Positions 17,904-25,922 of a DNA stretch of 64,000 bases are shown here, piece by piece; positions within the stretch are counted from its first letter, which is position 1; every line of letters begins with the position of its first letter. Location of the stretch: the NCBI GenBank assembly GCA_934098445.1, contig CAKOOW010000001.1, positions 1 through 64,000 on the forward strand, given 5' to 3'. Position numbers and translations under genes: made by a program. A model generated the notes under the pieces. That model saw only the letters and a program-made list of their open reading frames with translations. It did no database searches and had not been told where the DNA came from. This DNA comes from an uncultured Bacilli bacterium. GTDB lineage: Bacteria > Bacillota_I > Bacilli_A > RF39 > UBA660.

Positions 17904-18863
17904 CTAATCGCTAGTTTTTAAAGCTTCTAAATATTTAGTGATTATCTCATTAATTTTAGGGATTGATAACTCATCAATTCTAAAGCCAGCTGCTCTTTTA
18001 TGACCACCACCAGTTGGTTCAAATTCTTGAGCAACAAGACCAAGATCATAATTATCGTTATTTATTCTTAATGAACAAGTCATCCGATAAAAGTTAATAA
18101 TCAAGGCAAAAGAAGCCTCGGGATATTTTAACATTAATTCGTGGCCTACTGTTGAGCGATATTTTTCCCCAATAGATACCGCTATCTTGTAATTTTGATA
18201 CTCAATTAATCTAGATTTTTCTAAATAATTTTTTACCGACATATCTTTATCTTGATTTTGCTTATTCACGATATCTAAATATTCTTTAGGTAGATAAAAA
18301 TTTCCAGTACAGTCTAAAGAAGTTAATAAATCAATAAAAGGCTCTGCTCCTAAAAAAGCATGTAAAGTAGCTAAATTAGGTCCAAGAGTATTATTAGTTT
18401 CTTCAAAGGTCCAGGTATCCTGACGTCTAATAGCTTCTACTAGCTCTTGAAAGAAAAGACTATTTAAGAAATCACTATTAGGTAAAGTTAATAAATAATT
18501 ATAGAATAATTCTGTAGCACTAGTTAAATGCCCATCCCAAGTAATAACCTCATTAACGAATGGATATTTATTCTTTTCTACTTCCGATTCATGGTGATCG
18601 AAGTTCTTAATTTTTAATGCTAAGTCTTGATGAGCTAAACAATATTTTAAGTTTTTATCGTTAAATCCTAAATCACAAATATAAATGGTATCATAATTAT
18701 GGTAGTCAATATCTGTCTCTAAGTCAAAATCATGATTATTATCCGCTAGTAAATAATCAAATTCTTTAAAATAATATTTCCCTAATATTATAGATCCCAT
18801 TCCATCTATATCAGCATAATGACTAATAATCAAAATTTTATTATTATTAAATTTTTTTAACAT
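17904..18863 (-). CDS. DHH/DHHA1-family phosphoesterase (NrnB-like)
   Basis: The 319-residue protein has the DHH-family motifs in order: HYADIDGMGS (residues 16-25), IYICDLGF, NFDHHE, and a C-terminal DHHA1 motif TGGGHKRAAGF. Members hydrolyse short oligoribonucleotides, nanoRNA or pAp/c-di-AMP products with Mn2+. The overall length and layout are closest to the oligoribonuclease NrnB/YngD group rather than to membrane-bound GdpP, because there is no PAS, GGDEF or membrane part. It stands between soj and ftsH with no clear operon link. Substrate preference is inferred from family only. Confidence 0.8.
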   Translation of the reverse strand: MLKKFNNNKILIISHYADIDGMGSIILGKYYFKEFDYLLADNNHDFDLETDIDYHNYDTIYICDLGFNDKNLKYCLAHQDLALKIKNFDHHESEVEKNKYPFVNEVITWDGHLTSATELFYNYLLTLPNSDFLNSLFFQELVEAIRRQDTWTFEETNNTLGPNLATLHAFLGAEPFIDLLTSLDCTGNFYLPKEYLDIVNKQNQDKDMSVKNYLEKSRLIEYQNYKIAVSIGEKYRSTVGHELMLKYPEASFALIINFYRMTCSLRINNDNYDLGLVAQEFEPTGGGHKRAAGFRIDELSIPKINEIITKYLEALKTSD

Positions 18864-18954
18864 CTTATCCCAGCTTTCCTTTTTCTAATAAGAGTATAAC
18901 ATTTCTCTTAATATATGTAAATTAAGGTCTTAGCTTTTTTCTATAGTTTTGTAT

Positions 18955-18989
18955 GAAAAAAACGACATAAAGTTTTATCTTCACATCGT
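18955..18989 (-). terminator. Intrinsic terminator after ftsH
   Basis: ACGATGTGAAG pairs with CTTTATGTCGT (11 pairs, three of them G-U) around ATAAAA, followed by TTTTTTT on the minus strand. Confidence 0.75.
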
Positions 18990-18997
18990 CTGTCTTT

Positions 18998-20971
18998 TTA
19001 TTTATCAGCTTCTTCAATAGCAGTTTCTAACTCTTCTCTAGTCATTTTAGCATAACCTTTGATATTTTTAGATTTAGCTATTTCTTTTAATTTAACCATA
19101 GTAGGTTCACTAGTTGGTTTAGGGTCAACTGGACACATTTTACCAGTTTCTACTAAGCATTCAATTTGTTCTTTAGTTAAAGTTTCATTCTCAACTAAAG
19201 CATCAGCTAGGAGATGAACTAATTTTTCGTTTTTCTTTAGAATTTCAACAGCTTTATCGTAACAGTCATCAACAATTTTACGAACAGCTTTGTCAATTTC
19301 TAAAGCAACTTGATCAGAGAAATTCTTAGTTTTATTATAGTCTCTGCCTAAGAAGACACCTTCTTGTTCCTCTTCTAATTGCATTGGTCCTAAATCAGAC
19401 ATACCATATTTAGTTACCATACTTCTGGCAATACGAGTAGCTTTTTTAAAGTCATCAGAAGCCCCAGTAGTTGTAGCATTTAAGAATAATCTTTCAGCAG
19501 CACGACCACCCATTAAACCAATAATTTGACTTTCTAATTCCTCTTTAGTCATAATACCCATTTTTTCTTCTTTTGGAAGCATCATGGTATAACCACCAGC
19601 CATTCCTCTTGGAATGATAGTAATCTTATGAACTTCTTGAGCATCTGGTAATTTAATGCCGATAACAGCATGACCAGATTCATGAATGGCAACAAGTCTC
19701 TTTTCTTTATCAGATATCTTACGCGAAGTTTTAGCTGGTCCCATTAGAACACGGTCAGTAGCCTCATCAATTTCATCCATCGTAATGGCTTCTTTATTAC
19801 GGCGAACAGCAAGTAAAGCAGCTTCATTTAAAAGATTCTCTAAATCAGCACCACTAAAGCCTGGCGTTCTTAAAGATAATGCTTTAAGATTAACATCATC
19901 GGCAAAGACTTTATTGCGAGCGTGAACACTCAAGATTTCTTCACGGGCCTTAGCATCAGGTAAACTAACTGTTACTTGTCTATCGAAACGACCTGGTCTT
20001 AATAAAGCAGGGTCTAAGACATCTGGACGGTTAGTTGCTGCAATAATAATGATACCTTCATTAGCACCAAATCCATCCATCTCTGTTAATAATTGATTTA
20101 AAGTTTGTTCACGTTCATCGTGACCACCACCAATGCCAGAACCTCTTTGACGACCAACAGCATCAATTTCATCGATAAATATTAGACAAGGTGCTGATTG
20201 TTTAGCTTGTTTAAACATATCACGGACACGAGAAGCACCAACACCAACGAATAGTTCAACAAAATCAGAACCAGAAATATAATAGAATGGGACATTAGCT
20301 TCCCCCGCAACAGCTTTCGCTAATAGGGTTTTACCGGTTCCGGGAGGCCCGACTAAAAGAACACCCTTAGGAATTCTTGCCCCTAATTTTTGGAATTTCT
20401 TGGGATTTTTTAAGAAGTCAATTAACTCAGAAACTTCTTCTTTTTCTTCATCAAGACCAGCAACATCCGTAAATCTTACTTTACCGCCATCTTCACTTAA
20501 CTTAGCACGTGAACGCCCAAAGTCCATTGATTTATTATTTCCTGCAGACATTTTCATAAATAAAACGTATCCACCAGCAACAATAATAACGATTGGTAAG
20601 ACATTCATAACAATATAAGGAAGTAGACTACTACCTGGATCCTTATTAGTATCATAAAGATTTAGATTATGGCTTTCAGCATAATCAGTAACAGTGCTTA
20701 ATTGTTCAGGAACAACTTTAACACTAAATGTTTCTTTATCACTATATCCTTCAATTTTACCAGTAATATAGTAGATAGACTCATCACTTTTAGGAGTTAT
20801 TGTCATCTCCGTTACTTTATTTTCATTTATATATTTTAAAAATTCACCTGTTTTTAATTCATGAACTTTTGTTGCACTGCCACTATATAAGAATAACATC
20901 GCAGCAATGATAACAAAAAGAACTAAGTAAGGCGTAAATTGTTTGATTGCATTTTGTCTTTTTTTATTCAT
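18998..20971 (-). CDS. ftsH: ATP-dependent zinc metalloprotease FtsH with unusual C-terminal tail
   Basis: The 657-residue membrane AAA protease has transmembrane helices near residues 13-30 and 116-139 flanking an extracellular domain. Its Walker A is GPPGTGKT at 208-215, followed by the Walker B IFIDEID and the SRH region. The M41 zinc motif is HESGH. It degrades misfolded membrane proteins and regulators. It lies 2 bases after tilS, an order known from Bacillus, but the hpt gene often found between them is absent. The last 34 residues ([20 protein letters not shown] and onward) look like a Rho N-terminal or SAP-type helix-extended-helix motif, not a normal FtsH tail. Confidence 0.95.
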   Translation of the reverse strand: MNKKRQNAIKQFTPYLVLFVIIAAMLFLYSGSATKVHELKTGEFLKYINENKVTEMTITPKSDESIYYITGKIEGYSDKETFSVKVVPEQLSTVTDYAESHNLNLYDTNKDPGSSLLPYIVMNVLPIVIIVAGGYVLFMKMSAGNNKSMDFGRSRAKLSEDGGKVRFTDVAGLDEEKEEVSELIDFLKNPKKFQKLGARIPKGVLLVGPPGTGKTLLAKAVAGEANVPFYYISGSDFVELFVGVGASRVRDMFKQAKQSAPCLIFIDEIDAVGRQRGSGIGGGHDEREQTLNQLLTEMDGFGANEGIIIIAATNRPDVLDPALLRPGRFDRQVTVSLPDAKAREEILSVHARNKVFADDVNLKALSLRTPGFSGADLENLLNEAALLAVRRNKEAITMDEIDEATDRVLMGPAKTSRKISDKEKRLVAIHESGHAVIGIKLPDAQEVHKITIIPRGMAGGYTMMLPKEEKMGIMTKEELESQIIGLMGGRAAERLFLNATTTGASDDFKKATRIARSMVTKYGMSDLGPMQLEEEQEGVFLGRDYNKTKNFSDQVALEIDKAVRKIVDDCYDKAVEILKKNEKLVHLLADALVENETLTKEQIECLVETGKMCPVDPKPTSEPTMVKLKEIAKSKNIKGYAKMTREELETAIEEADK

Positions 20972-20973
20972 AT

Positions 20974-22305
20974 TTATTCTCCTTCTTTTGCAAACACTAG
21001 TATTATATCATACTTTTCATTATTTTCTTTATCAAATTTCGATTTTTTTAGACCAGGAACCCAAATTACTTCACCAGTTGCATCTTTTAACAGAAGCCAG
21101 CTATCTCTTTTATCTTTAGGTATTTTTATATCAATGAATATTTCTTTTACTTTTTTAGTACCAATCATATTCTTTACGGATATTTTATCACCAGGAAGTC
21201 TAGTTGCTACATATAAAGGAAGCGTTAATTCTTTAGAATTTAATCTTATTGCATAGTTAGAATGATCCTTGCTGTCTTCTACTTCTTTAATAGTTTGATG
21301 ATTATAATTATTTATTTTTTTTAACTCTTTAAATACTGGTACATAAGTTGAACTATTATTAGCAACTGAAAAGATTAAGCTATCGTAATTACGTATCACA
21401 TGATATTCTCCTGGTAAGTTTAAAACTTCATTAGGATTATTTCTTTCCATCAATTCCATAATAGCCTTGGTCTGATTATTACTTATCTTATCAATATCAT
21501 CTTGATATAAATCCTTTAAAATAGACTCTATAACTCTCTTTTGAATCACCTTATCTTGTTTTAAAATATGCGGTATCATCAACCTATTATTATTATATAC
21601 TTCTTTTTTTATTTCATTAGTAAACTTCTGTAAGAATTTGTCGGTTGCTAGTAGTTCTTCACTATATTCTAGATATTTTAAATGAACTTTAGGGTTTTCT
21701 TTTTTTAAAAGAGGTAAAACATCCATACGCAAGCGGTTACGAAAGTGTTTATCAGAGAAATTTGTATTATCAATGTAATATGGAATATGTTCTTCTTCGA
21801 GATAATTTAGAATTTCTGCTTTAGAGTAGAAAAGTAAAGGTCTAACTAATTTATAAGTCTCATAATCACTAGCTAATTCAATACCAGCGTAGCCTTTCAA
21901 GTTGGAGCCTCTTATCTCACGCATTAAAATCGTTTCGATTAAGTCATCACCATGATGAGCAGTCATAAGATATTGAGCCTGATACTTAGAAACCAACTTT
22001 TGGAAAAAATGATATCTTGCTTGATGTGCCTGTGCTTCAAAGTTACCAGTCATAGTTGGAAGATGATAGACTTCGCAGATTAAGCTATGCTGATGACAAT
22101 AATCTTTAATAAAATTTTCTTCTTCAGTCGACTCTTTACGAACTTGATGATTAATATGAGCAACAATAATTTTTAAAGATAAAACACTCTGTAATTTTTC
22201 TAAAAGAGTTAATAAACACATAGAATCAGGACCGGTGGATACGCCAATTACAATGGTATCGTTTGGTCTTAAAAAAGTTTTTAGATAAGATAAAGCTTTA
22301 TCCAT
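20974..22305 (-). CDS. tilS: tRNA(Ile)-lysidine synthetase
   Basis: The 443-residue protein modifies C34 of tRNA-Ile(CAU) with lysine so that it reads AUA codons. The N-terminal PP-loop reads IVIGVSTGPDSM (residues 18-29), followed by AHINHQVR, AHHGDDLIETILMRE and RGSNLKGYAG, all TilS hallmarks. The TilS substrate-binding and C-terminal domains follow. In most TilS the PP-loop is SGGxDS; here the first glycine is replaced by threonine (STGPDS), probably tolerated. It is first in the tilS-ftsH operon, and AGGTGA precedes the ATG. Confidence 0.93.
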   Translation of the reverse strand: MDKALSYLKTFLRPNDTIVIGVSTGPDSMCLLTLLEKLQSVLSLKIIVAHINHQVRKESTEEENFIKDYCHQHSLICEVYHLPTMTGNFEAQAHQARYHFFQKLVSKYQAQYLMTAHHGDDLIETILMREIRGSNLKGYAGIELASDYETYKLVRPLLFYSKAEILNYLEEEHIPYYIDNTNFSDKHFRNRLRMDVLPLLKKENPKVHLKYLEYSEELLATDKFLQKFTNEIKKEVYNNNRLMIPHILKQDKVIQKRVIESILKDLYQDDIDKISNNQTKAIMELMERNNPNEVLNLPGEYHVIRNYDSLIFSVANNSSTYVPVFKELKKINNYNHQTIKEVEDSKDHSNYAIRLNSKELTLPLYVATRLPGDKISVKNMIGTKKVKEIFIDIKIPKDKRDSWLLLKDATGEVIWVPGLKKSKFDKENNEKYDIILVFAKEGE

Positions 22306-22321
22306 TAAATCACCTACAGGT

Positions 22322-22350
22322 ATAATACACTAAAAGGATTTGAATAGCAA
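22322..22350 (-). promoter_or_regulatory. Promoter of tilS-ftsH
   Basis: The minus strand shows TTGCTA (22350-22345), a 17-base spacer and TATTAT (22327-22322), giving a very short leader before tilS. Confidence 0.5.
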
Positions 22351-22542
22351 TATGTCTTTGCAGGAATTTTTTACTTGTATTATTTATTAGGATGGCTATA
22401 ATATTCTTAAAGATACAATAAGTCATATGAGTCTTTTCATTATTTATATAAGATTGTTTATTGCCAAAATTCTTTAATCTTAGGGAATTTTTTATAGCCA
22501 GATAGAGAGTTTTATTGTATAATCTTAGTAACGAGGGAATTT

Positions 22543-23181
22543 ATGAAAATAGAAATTAAATCTTATGCTAATAATAGCTCACTAGTGAGTGCGGTTTTGT
22601 TCTTTATACTAGGGGCAATTATGTTTACTAATCCAGATACTATGGTGATTGCGGTATCAAAAATATTTGGTGGTGTTTTAATTCTTTTTGGACTTTATTC
22701 TTGCATTAAGAATTATATTTTAGTTAAGGAAGATGGCAATACTTCATCTTTACCGATGATTATGGGACTTACGGCTGTTGCTTTTGGAACCGTCTTCTTC
22801 TTTGCTGCAGGCTTTGTAGAAGCTTTATTCCGTTTCATTATTGGTGGTTGGATTTTGATTAGCGGAATTATGAGATTCGCGAATGCGATGGAAATGAATA
22901 AGAAAGATACTTCAAAATTTATTAGTCTTTTGATTATTGCGTTGTTATTAGTACTTGCTGGACTTTATACTATTTTGGAAGCTAATTTAGCATTCCAAAC
23001 GATAGGAATTGTCTTAATGGTTTATGCGGCTTTAGAAATATTTGGTTGGCTAACTAATCGCAGAGTAACAAAAGAAAGTGTTAGTAAAGAAGAGAAGAAG
23101 AAGAAACGAGACAAAAAAGCAGTAGTAGAGGCCGTTGTTATCGAGGATAAAACTGAAAAAAAGAATTCTAAGTCAAAATAA
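22543..23181 (+). CDS. DUF308 (HdeD-like) membrane protein
   Basis: The 212-residue protein has six hydrophobic segments between residues 12 and 170. The glycine-rich repeats ILGAIMFTNPD, GGVLILFGLY and GGWILISGIMRF show the HdeD/DUF308 three-helix duplication. A highly charged Lys/Glu tail of about 40 residues follows. The family is associated with acid or general stress in enterobacteria, but its function in Firmicutes is unknown. GAGGGAATTT precedes the ATG, and a TATAAT lies about 20 bases further up with a weak -35. It is convergent with the next gene, sharing a bidirectional terminator. Confidence 0.75.
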   Translation: MKIEIKSYANNSSLVSAVLFFILGAIMFTNPDTMVIAVSKIFGGVLILFGLYSCIKNYILVKEDGNTSSLPMIMGLTAVAFGTVFFFAAGFVEALFRFIIGGWILISGIMRFANAMEMNKKDTSKFISLLIIALLLVLAGLYTILEANLAFQTIGIVLMVYAALEIFGWLTNRRVTKESVSKEEKKKKRDKKAVVEAVVIEDKTEKKNSKSK

Positions 23182-23200
23182 CTTTAAGAATTCTTTTTTA
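23157..23200. terminator. Bidirectional intrinsic terminator
   Basis: AAAAAGAATTCT and AGAATTCTTTTT form a 12-pair stem around about 18 bases and are A/U-flanked on both sides. It overlaps the ends of both converging genes and can serve either strand. Confidence 0.75.
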
Positions 23201-23630
23201 ATGCATCTAAGTTTAAAATAATAAGAACAGTCAAGTAAATTAAACAAATAATCACAATACTGTAGTACATAATAACACTTCGAGCGGAAAAGATTTTAAT
23301 AGCCTTTCCCCGAATGTCGGCATTACTAATTGGATTGTATTCATTATCGGTATTATCCTTAATATAAGTTAAATACTCGCTACGTGATTTTACTTTAGCA
23401 ATTGAATACTTATTTTCAATATTATATATTATAATGTCATTTTCTTGATAGTTATCTTGTTTCTGATATAATACCAAGTCGTTATTATTGATAAGAGGTG
23501 TTAGTTCGTTGGTTGCACTTTTAACAAAATGAAGACCCGCAAAATGGACATTTACTAAGAAAAGACCAACAATGTTGATAATAAGAAAAATAGCAACTAA
23601 TGTATTAATAATTTTGGTAATTATTTTCAT
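23184..23630 (-). CDS. Signal peptidase I/SipW-like membrane protein lacking the catalytic serine
   Basis: The 148-residue protein has an N-terminal membrane helix (5-27) and a C-terminal one (118-140). Between them the pattern TPLINNNDLVLYQKQDNYQEND, IAKV, YIKDNTDNEYNPISNADIRGK follows the signal peptidase I box order (the SxMxPT box, GD, the K/H-R-V box, the GDxN box and GK). At the place of the nucleophile Ser (three residues before the Pro) there is Glu, so it is probably inactive. It is one base after a small conserved gene and likely co-transcribed with it. The family match is by pattern only; it may be a degenerate peptidase or a structural homologue. Confidence 0.45.
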   Translation of the reverse strand: MKIITKIINTLVAIFLIINIVGLFLVNVHFAGLHFVKSATNELTPLINNNDLVLYQKQDNYQENDIIIYNIENKYSIAKVKSRSEYLTYIKDNTDNEYNPISNADIRGKAIKIFSARSVIMYYSIVIICLIYLTVLIILNLDALKKNS

Positions 23631-23631
23631 T

Positions 23632-23958
23632 TTAACCCTTGATTTCTTCTAATTTAGATTCTAATTTTTTTAAATAATTGATGAGATTATTCAAGTCATC
23701 TTTAGTAGAATATTCTTTATTATTAAGGCTATGGTTATTAGCTCCACTTTTAATACGATTTCCATTATTATTTTGGTAACGTCCATTGATAAGCTGTTGT
23801 TGGGCTGCTGTTGTTAACATAAACTGACCGACTAAAATAATCCAGTTACCAATAGAGTTTAATTCATTGGCTGTATAATCACCTTCAACAATGAGACCAG
23901 TTATAGCGCCAAGAATAGAAAATAATTCGGGATTGATATTAGGAGGAAAATTTTGCAT
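23632..23958 (-). CDS. Conserved small protein of unknown function
   Basis: The 108-residue product begins MQNFPPNINPELFSILGAIT and has a moderately hydrophobic first half with NELNSIGNWIILVGQFMLTTAAQQQLI. An Asn-rich linker follows, then a C-terminal helix with coiled-coil character (LNNLINYLKKLESKLEEIKG). A very strong AAAGGAGGTATTAT site supports translation. I believe similar proteins occur in gut Firmicutes, but no function is known to me. It lies directly upstream of the signal peptidase-like gene, which hints at a joint membrane or surface role. Confidence 0.6.
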   Translation of the reverse strand: MQNFPPNINPELFSILGAITGLIVEGDYTANELNSIGNWIILVGQFMLTTAAQQQLINGRYQNNNGNRIKSGANNHSLNNKEYSTKDDLNNLINYLKKLESKLEEIKG

Positions 23959-24110
23959 ATAATACCTCCTTTAATATGTTATAGTCTAATAAATAATATG
24001 CCAAAAAGAAAAATATGTTAATAGAGAAGAAATCTTATCCTTTCTAATTTTATTTTAATTTATTTACGAAAAAATAGCAATATGATACAATATAATTTAT
24101 CAAAAGAAAG

Positions 24111-24123
24111 GACCACCTTTGGT
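24111..24123 (+). promoter_or_regulatory. Hairpin covering the ribosome binding site of the next gene
   Basis: CCACC-TTT-GGTGG forms a tight 5-pair hairpin whose right arm is part of the GGTGGAGA ribosome binding site, 10 bases before the ATG at 24136. A TATAAT about 20 bases upstream (24089) would place it at the very 5' end of the transcript. It could lower or gate translation. Confidence 0.45.
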
Positions 24124-24135
24124 GGAGATTAATTA

Positions 24136-24435
24136 ATGAAGAAAAAATTATTATTGAAGATAAAAAGATGGATATTAACGTTAAGAAAAGCTTATAGTTC
24201 TAAGAAAGACTTAATTACAGACTTTATTCATACGGAGAATTTTGATGGATTGATGCAAAATCCAATCTGGGAACAAGGAATGAATTATTTTAATACTAAA
24301 GATATTAATGATATTAAGTTAGCAGTTTTGGATGTTAATAAAGAATTATATTCAATAGATGAATATAGACTACACTTGAATTATATTCAAAAAAGTAAAA
24401 AAAGAAAATTAGTGAAAGAAAATTGCCAATATTAA
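24136..24435 (+). CDS. Hypothetical basic protein
   Basis: The 99-residue protein has a Lys-rich amphipathic N-terminus (MKKKLLLKIKRWILTLRK), an acidic/aromatic middle and a Lys-rich end. No domain is recognised and there is no clear transmembrane helix. The GGTGGAGA site supports the start. The promoter of the following 48-residue gene lies inside its last codons. Function is unknown, and a DNA- or membrane-binding role would be a guess. Confidence 0.55.
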   Translation: MKKKLLLKIKRWILTLRKAYSSKKDLITDFIHTENFDGLMQNPIWEQGMNYFNTKDINDIKLAVLDVNKELYSIDEYRLHLNYIQKSKKRKLVKENCQY

Positions 24436-24452
24436 AATAATTATGGTATAAT
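24423..24452 (+). promoter_or_regulatory. Extended -10 promoter of the 48-residue gene
   Basis: TTGCCA (24423-24428), an 18-base spacer ending TGG, and TATAAT (24447-24452) lie across the end of the previous gene, about 36 bases before the small ORF. Confidence 0.6.
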
Positions 24453-24488
24453 ACTTTAGAAATTTGTGTTGTTTGTGAGGTGAAAAGA

Positions 24489-24635
24489 ATGAAAGTATAT
24501 AAGAAAAATTTACCAGAAGGTGTAAAAAAATGCTTTGCTTATGAAAAAGGTGTTAAAGTAAAACTAATTAACAAATTATATTTAGATGAGAAAAAAAGAA
24601 ATAAAAAAATCGAAAATTCTAAGAAAGCTAACTAA
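24489..24635 (+). CDS. Small 48-residue lysine-rich protein
   Basis: This short gene reads MKVYKKNLPEGVKKCFAYEK and ends KIENSKKAN. It has its own extended -10 promoter, a GAGGTGAAAAGA ribosome binding site and a GAAA-loop terminator that starts at the stop codon, so it forms a complete small transcription unit. Seventeen of 48 residues are lysine and there is a single cysteine. The composition suggests a nucleic-acid or ribosome ligand, but no family is recognised. It is below common annotation cut-offs. Confidence 0.65.
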   Translation: MKVYKKNLPEGVKKCFAYEKGVKVKLINKLYLDEKKRNKKIENSKKAN

Positions 24636-24656
24636 GAGTCGAAAGGCTCTTTTTTT
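24635..24656 (+). terminator. Intrinsic terminator with GNRA loop
   Basis: AGAGTC-GAAA-GGCTCT followed by TTTTTT on the plus strand ends the 48-residue gene. Confidence 0.85.
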
Positions 24657-24661
24657 CGTAT

Positions 24662-24691
24662 AAAAAATGCAATAACCATAAGTTATGCATT
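24662..24691 (-). terminator. Intrinsic terminator of the cold-shock unit
   Basis: AATGCATAAC pairs with GTTATTGCATT (one bulged base) and is followed by TTTTTT on the minus strand. It overlaps the stop of the 39-residue ORF. Confidence 0.75.
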
Positions 24692-24802
24692 GTATATTAA
24701 ATCAGGATGACCACCAATTAAAAATATATTAGAATTAAAATCCTTTTTAGGAATTGTTTTATAGTAAACAATATTCTCTTCACTTATTACTTTAACAGCC
24801 AC
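24683..24802 (-). CDS. Possible 39-residue small protein coupled to the cold-shock gene
   Basis: A GTG start at 24802 lies inside the end of the cold-shock gene in another frame, 6 bases after AAGGTGG. The product reads (M)AVKVISEENIVYYKTIPKKD and ends LIGGHPDLIYNA. The ORF fills the space up to the terminator exactly, which argues for a real coupled gene. No family is recognised. A non-coding 3' region is the alternative. Confidence 0.4.
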   Translation of the reverse strand: MAVKVISEENIVYYKTIPKKDFNSNIFLIGGHPDLIYNA

Positions 24803-25025
24803 TGTTTACCACCTTATAATCTTTGATTGCCTCTACATTCTTAGCTTGCAAACCCTTAGGAGTCTCAACTAAATTAAAACTTACATGATCACCTTCTTTT
24901 AATGTTTTGTAACCATCCATGATGATTTGCGTATAGTGAACAAAAATATCTTCCTTTTCACTTTTATTATTCTCTAAAAAGCCAAAACCCTTCTCATTGT
25001 TAAACCATTTTACTTTACTTTCCAT
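24792..25025 (-). CDS. Cold-shock-domain protein
   Basis: From the ATG at 25025 the protein is 77 residues, beginning MESKVKWFNNEKGFGFLENN, with RNP-1 (KGFGFL) and RNP-2 (DIFVHYTQI) of the cold-shock OB fold. It binds single-stranded RNA and DNA as an RNA chaperone. The upstream start at 25067 would add 14 unrelated residues, and GAAGGGAGAGTAAAT supports 25025. The C-terminus carries about ten extra residues (KDYKVVNSGC) beyond the minimal domain. A usual consensus aromatic is changed (FLENNKSEKED instead of FI...G..D), but the fold should hold. Confidence 0.92.
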   Translation of the reverse strand: MESKVKWFNNEKGFGFLENNKSEKEDIFVHYTQIIMDGYKTLKEGDHVSFNLVETPKGLQAKNVEAIKDYKVVNSGC

Positions 25026-25050
25026 ATTTACTCTCCCTTCGTTTAACATA

Positions 25051-25079
25051 CTTATATTATGACACATTTTTTAATGCAA
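25051..25079 (-). promoter_or_regulatory. Promoter of the cold-shock gene
   Basis: TTGCAT (25079-25074), 17 bases, TATAAG (25056-25051) on the minus strand. The leader is short (about 20 bases), so it lacks the long cold-responsive leader known from E. coli cspA. Confidence 0.5.
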
Positions 25080-25142
25080 AAACTGTAAAGAAACTGTAAT
25101 AAAACTGTAATAAAATGAAAGTTAATTTTGACCGCTAAAATA

Positions 25143-25166
25143 GAAAAAAGCCCAAAAATATGGGCT
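25143..25166 (-). terminator. Intrinsic terminator after the XRE regulator
   Basis: AGCCCA-TATTTT-TGGGCT followed by TTTTTT on the minus strand, overlapping the stop codon. Confidence 0.88.
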
Positions 25167-25416
25167 AAACTTCTTCTTTAAAGAACTCTCCGACATCTTT
25201 TTCAAGAACTACTGATATTCGATACAAAGTTTCAATTGAAAATCCTCTTGCTCCGTGTTCTGATTCTATTCTTCTTAAGAACTCAAAAGAACGGTCAGTA
25301 TAAACAGCTAATTGTTCTTGGGTATAACCTTTTTCAATGCGGTACTTACGAATATTTTTAGCTATTGTTGCCTTAATATTCTTATTAAATTTAAAATTTT
25401 TATCATTTATTGTCAT
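25165..25416 (-). CDS. XRE-family helix-turn-helix regulator
   Basis: The 83-residue protein contains a single lambda-repressor type HTH. IAKNIRKYRIEKGYTQEQLAVYTDRSFEFLRRIESEHGARGFSIETLYRISVVLEKDVGEFF covers the whole five-helix domain. It has no effector domain. The start at 25416 is preferred because AGGTGG lies 6 bases upstream; the ORF is open to 25452. Target genes cannot be told. It has its own terminator and stands alone, divergent from the coiled-coil gene at 25602, which is a candidate target. Confidence 0.88.
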   Translation of the reverse strand: MTINDKNFKFNKNIKATIAKNIRKYRIEKGYTQEQLAVYTDRSFEFLRRIESEHGARGFSIETLYRISVVLEKDVGEFFKEEV

Positions 25417-25601
25417 TTCCATCCACCTATTAATAATTTTCCCATTTTTCAAAAAATTAGTATGTAGTCAGAAATGACCGCTTTATATAAAAAATTTAGA
25501 AATTATGTGATATAATTTACTTAAGAAAGAAAAAACGCGTATAAAATACCAATTATTGTCAAAAATAATAATATCTTTAAACAAACTTTTGGGAGGTTAA
25601 A

Positions 25602-25922
25602 ATGGAAAATAAAGAAGAAAGAAATGGAAAAGAGGTAAATAAAACAAACAACTCACTGGATACATTAGATCAATATATAAAAAAAAATGTCGCGGAATTA
25701 AAAAATATTGCTTATCAAACAATGAAATTATATGAAAAACAATGTATAGTTTTAAAAAGACAAATTAATAATTTAAAGAGAATAAAACCTCTAATAGAAT
25801 ATAATGTTGCTTTTCTAAAGTGGCAAAAAGAGTTAAATATTTTGGAACAGCGATATGAAATGACATTTGATAAATATTTAGATGAAAAAAAAGAACTTGA
25901 TAATGTATCAAGACTTTATTGA
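25602..25922 (+). CDS. Hypothetical helical coiled-coil protein
   Basis: The 106-residue protein is almost entirely charged and helical, with heptad-like stretches (LKNIAYQTMKLYEKQCIVLK, LNILEQRYEMTFDKYLDEKK). It has no membrane segment or known domain. GGGAGGTTAAA is a strong ribosome binding site. The last 15 bases overlap the end of the convergent gene at 25908, so the two mRNAs are complementary at their 3' ends. It stops with TGA. Confidence 0.6.
   Translation: MENKEERNGKEVNKTNNSLDTLDQYIKKNVAELKNIAYQTMKLYEKQCIVLKRQINNLKRIKPLIEYNVAFLKWQKELNILEQRYEMTFDKYLDEKKELDNVSRLY

Noticed and set aside
20500..20520. CACGTG core resembling parS
   Set aside because: AGCACGTGAACG inside ftsH lacks the TGTT/AACA arms of parS, so it is only a coding-sequence coincidence.
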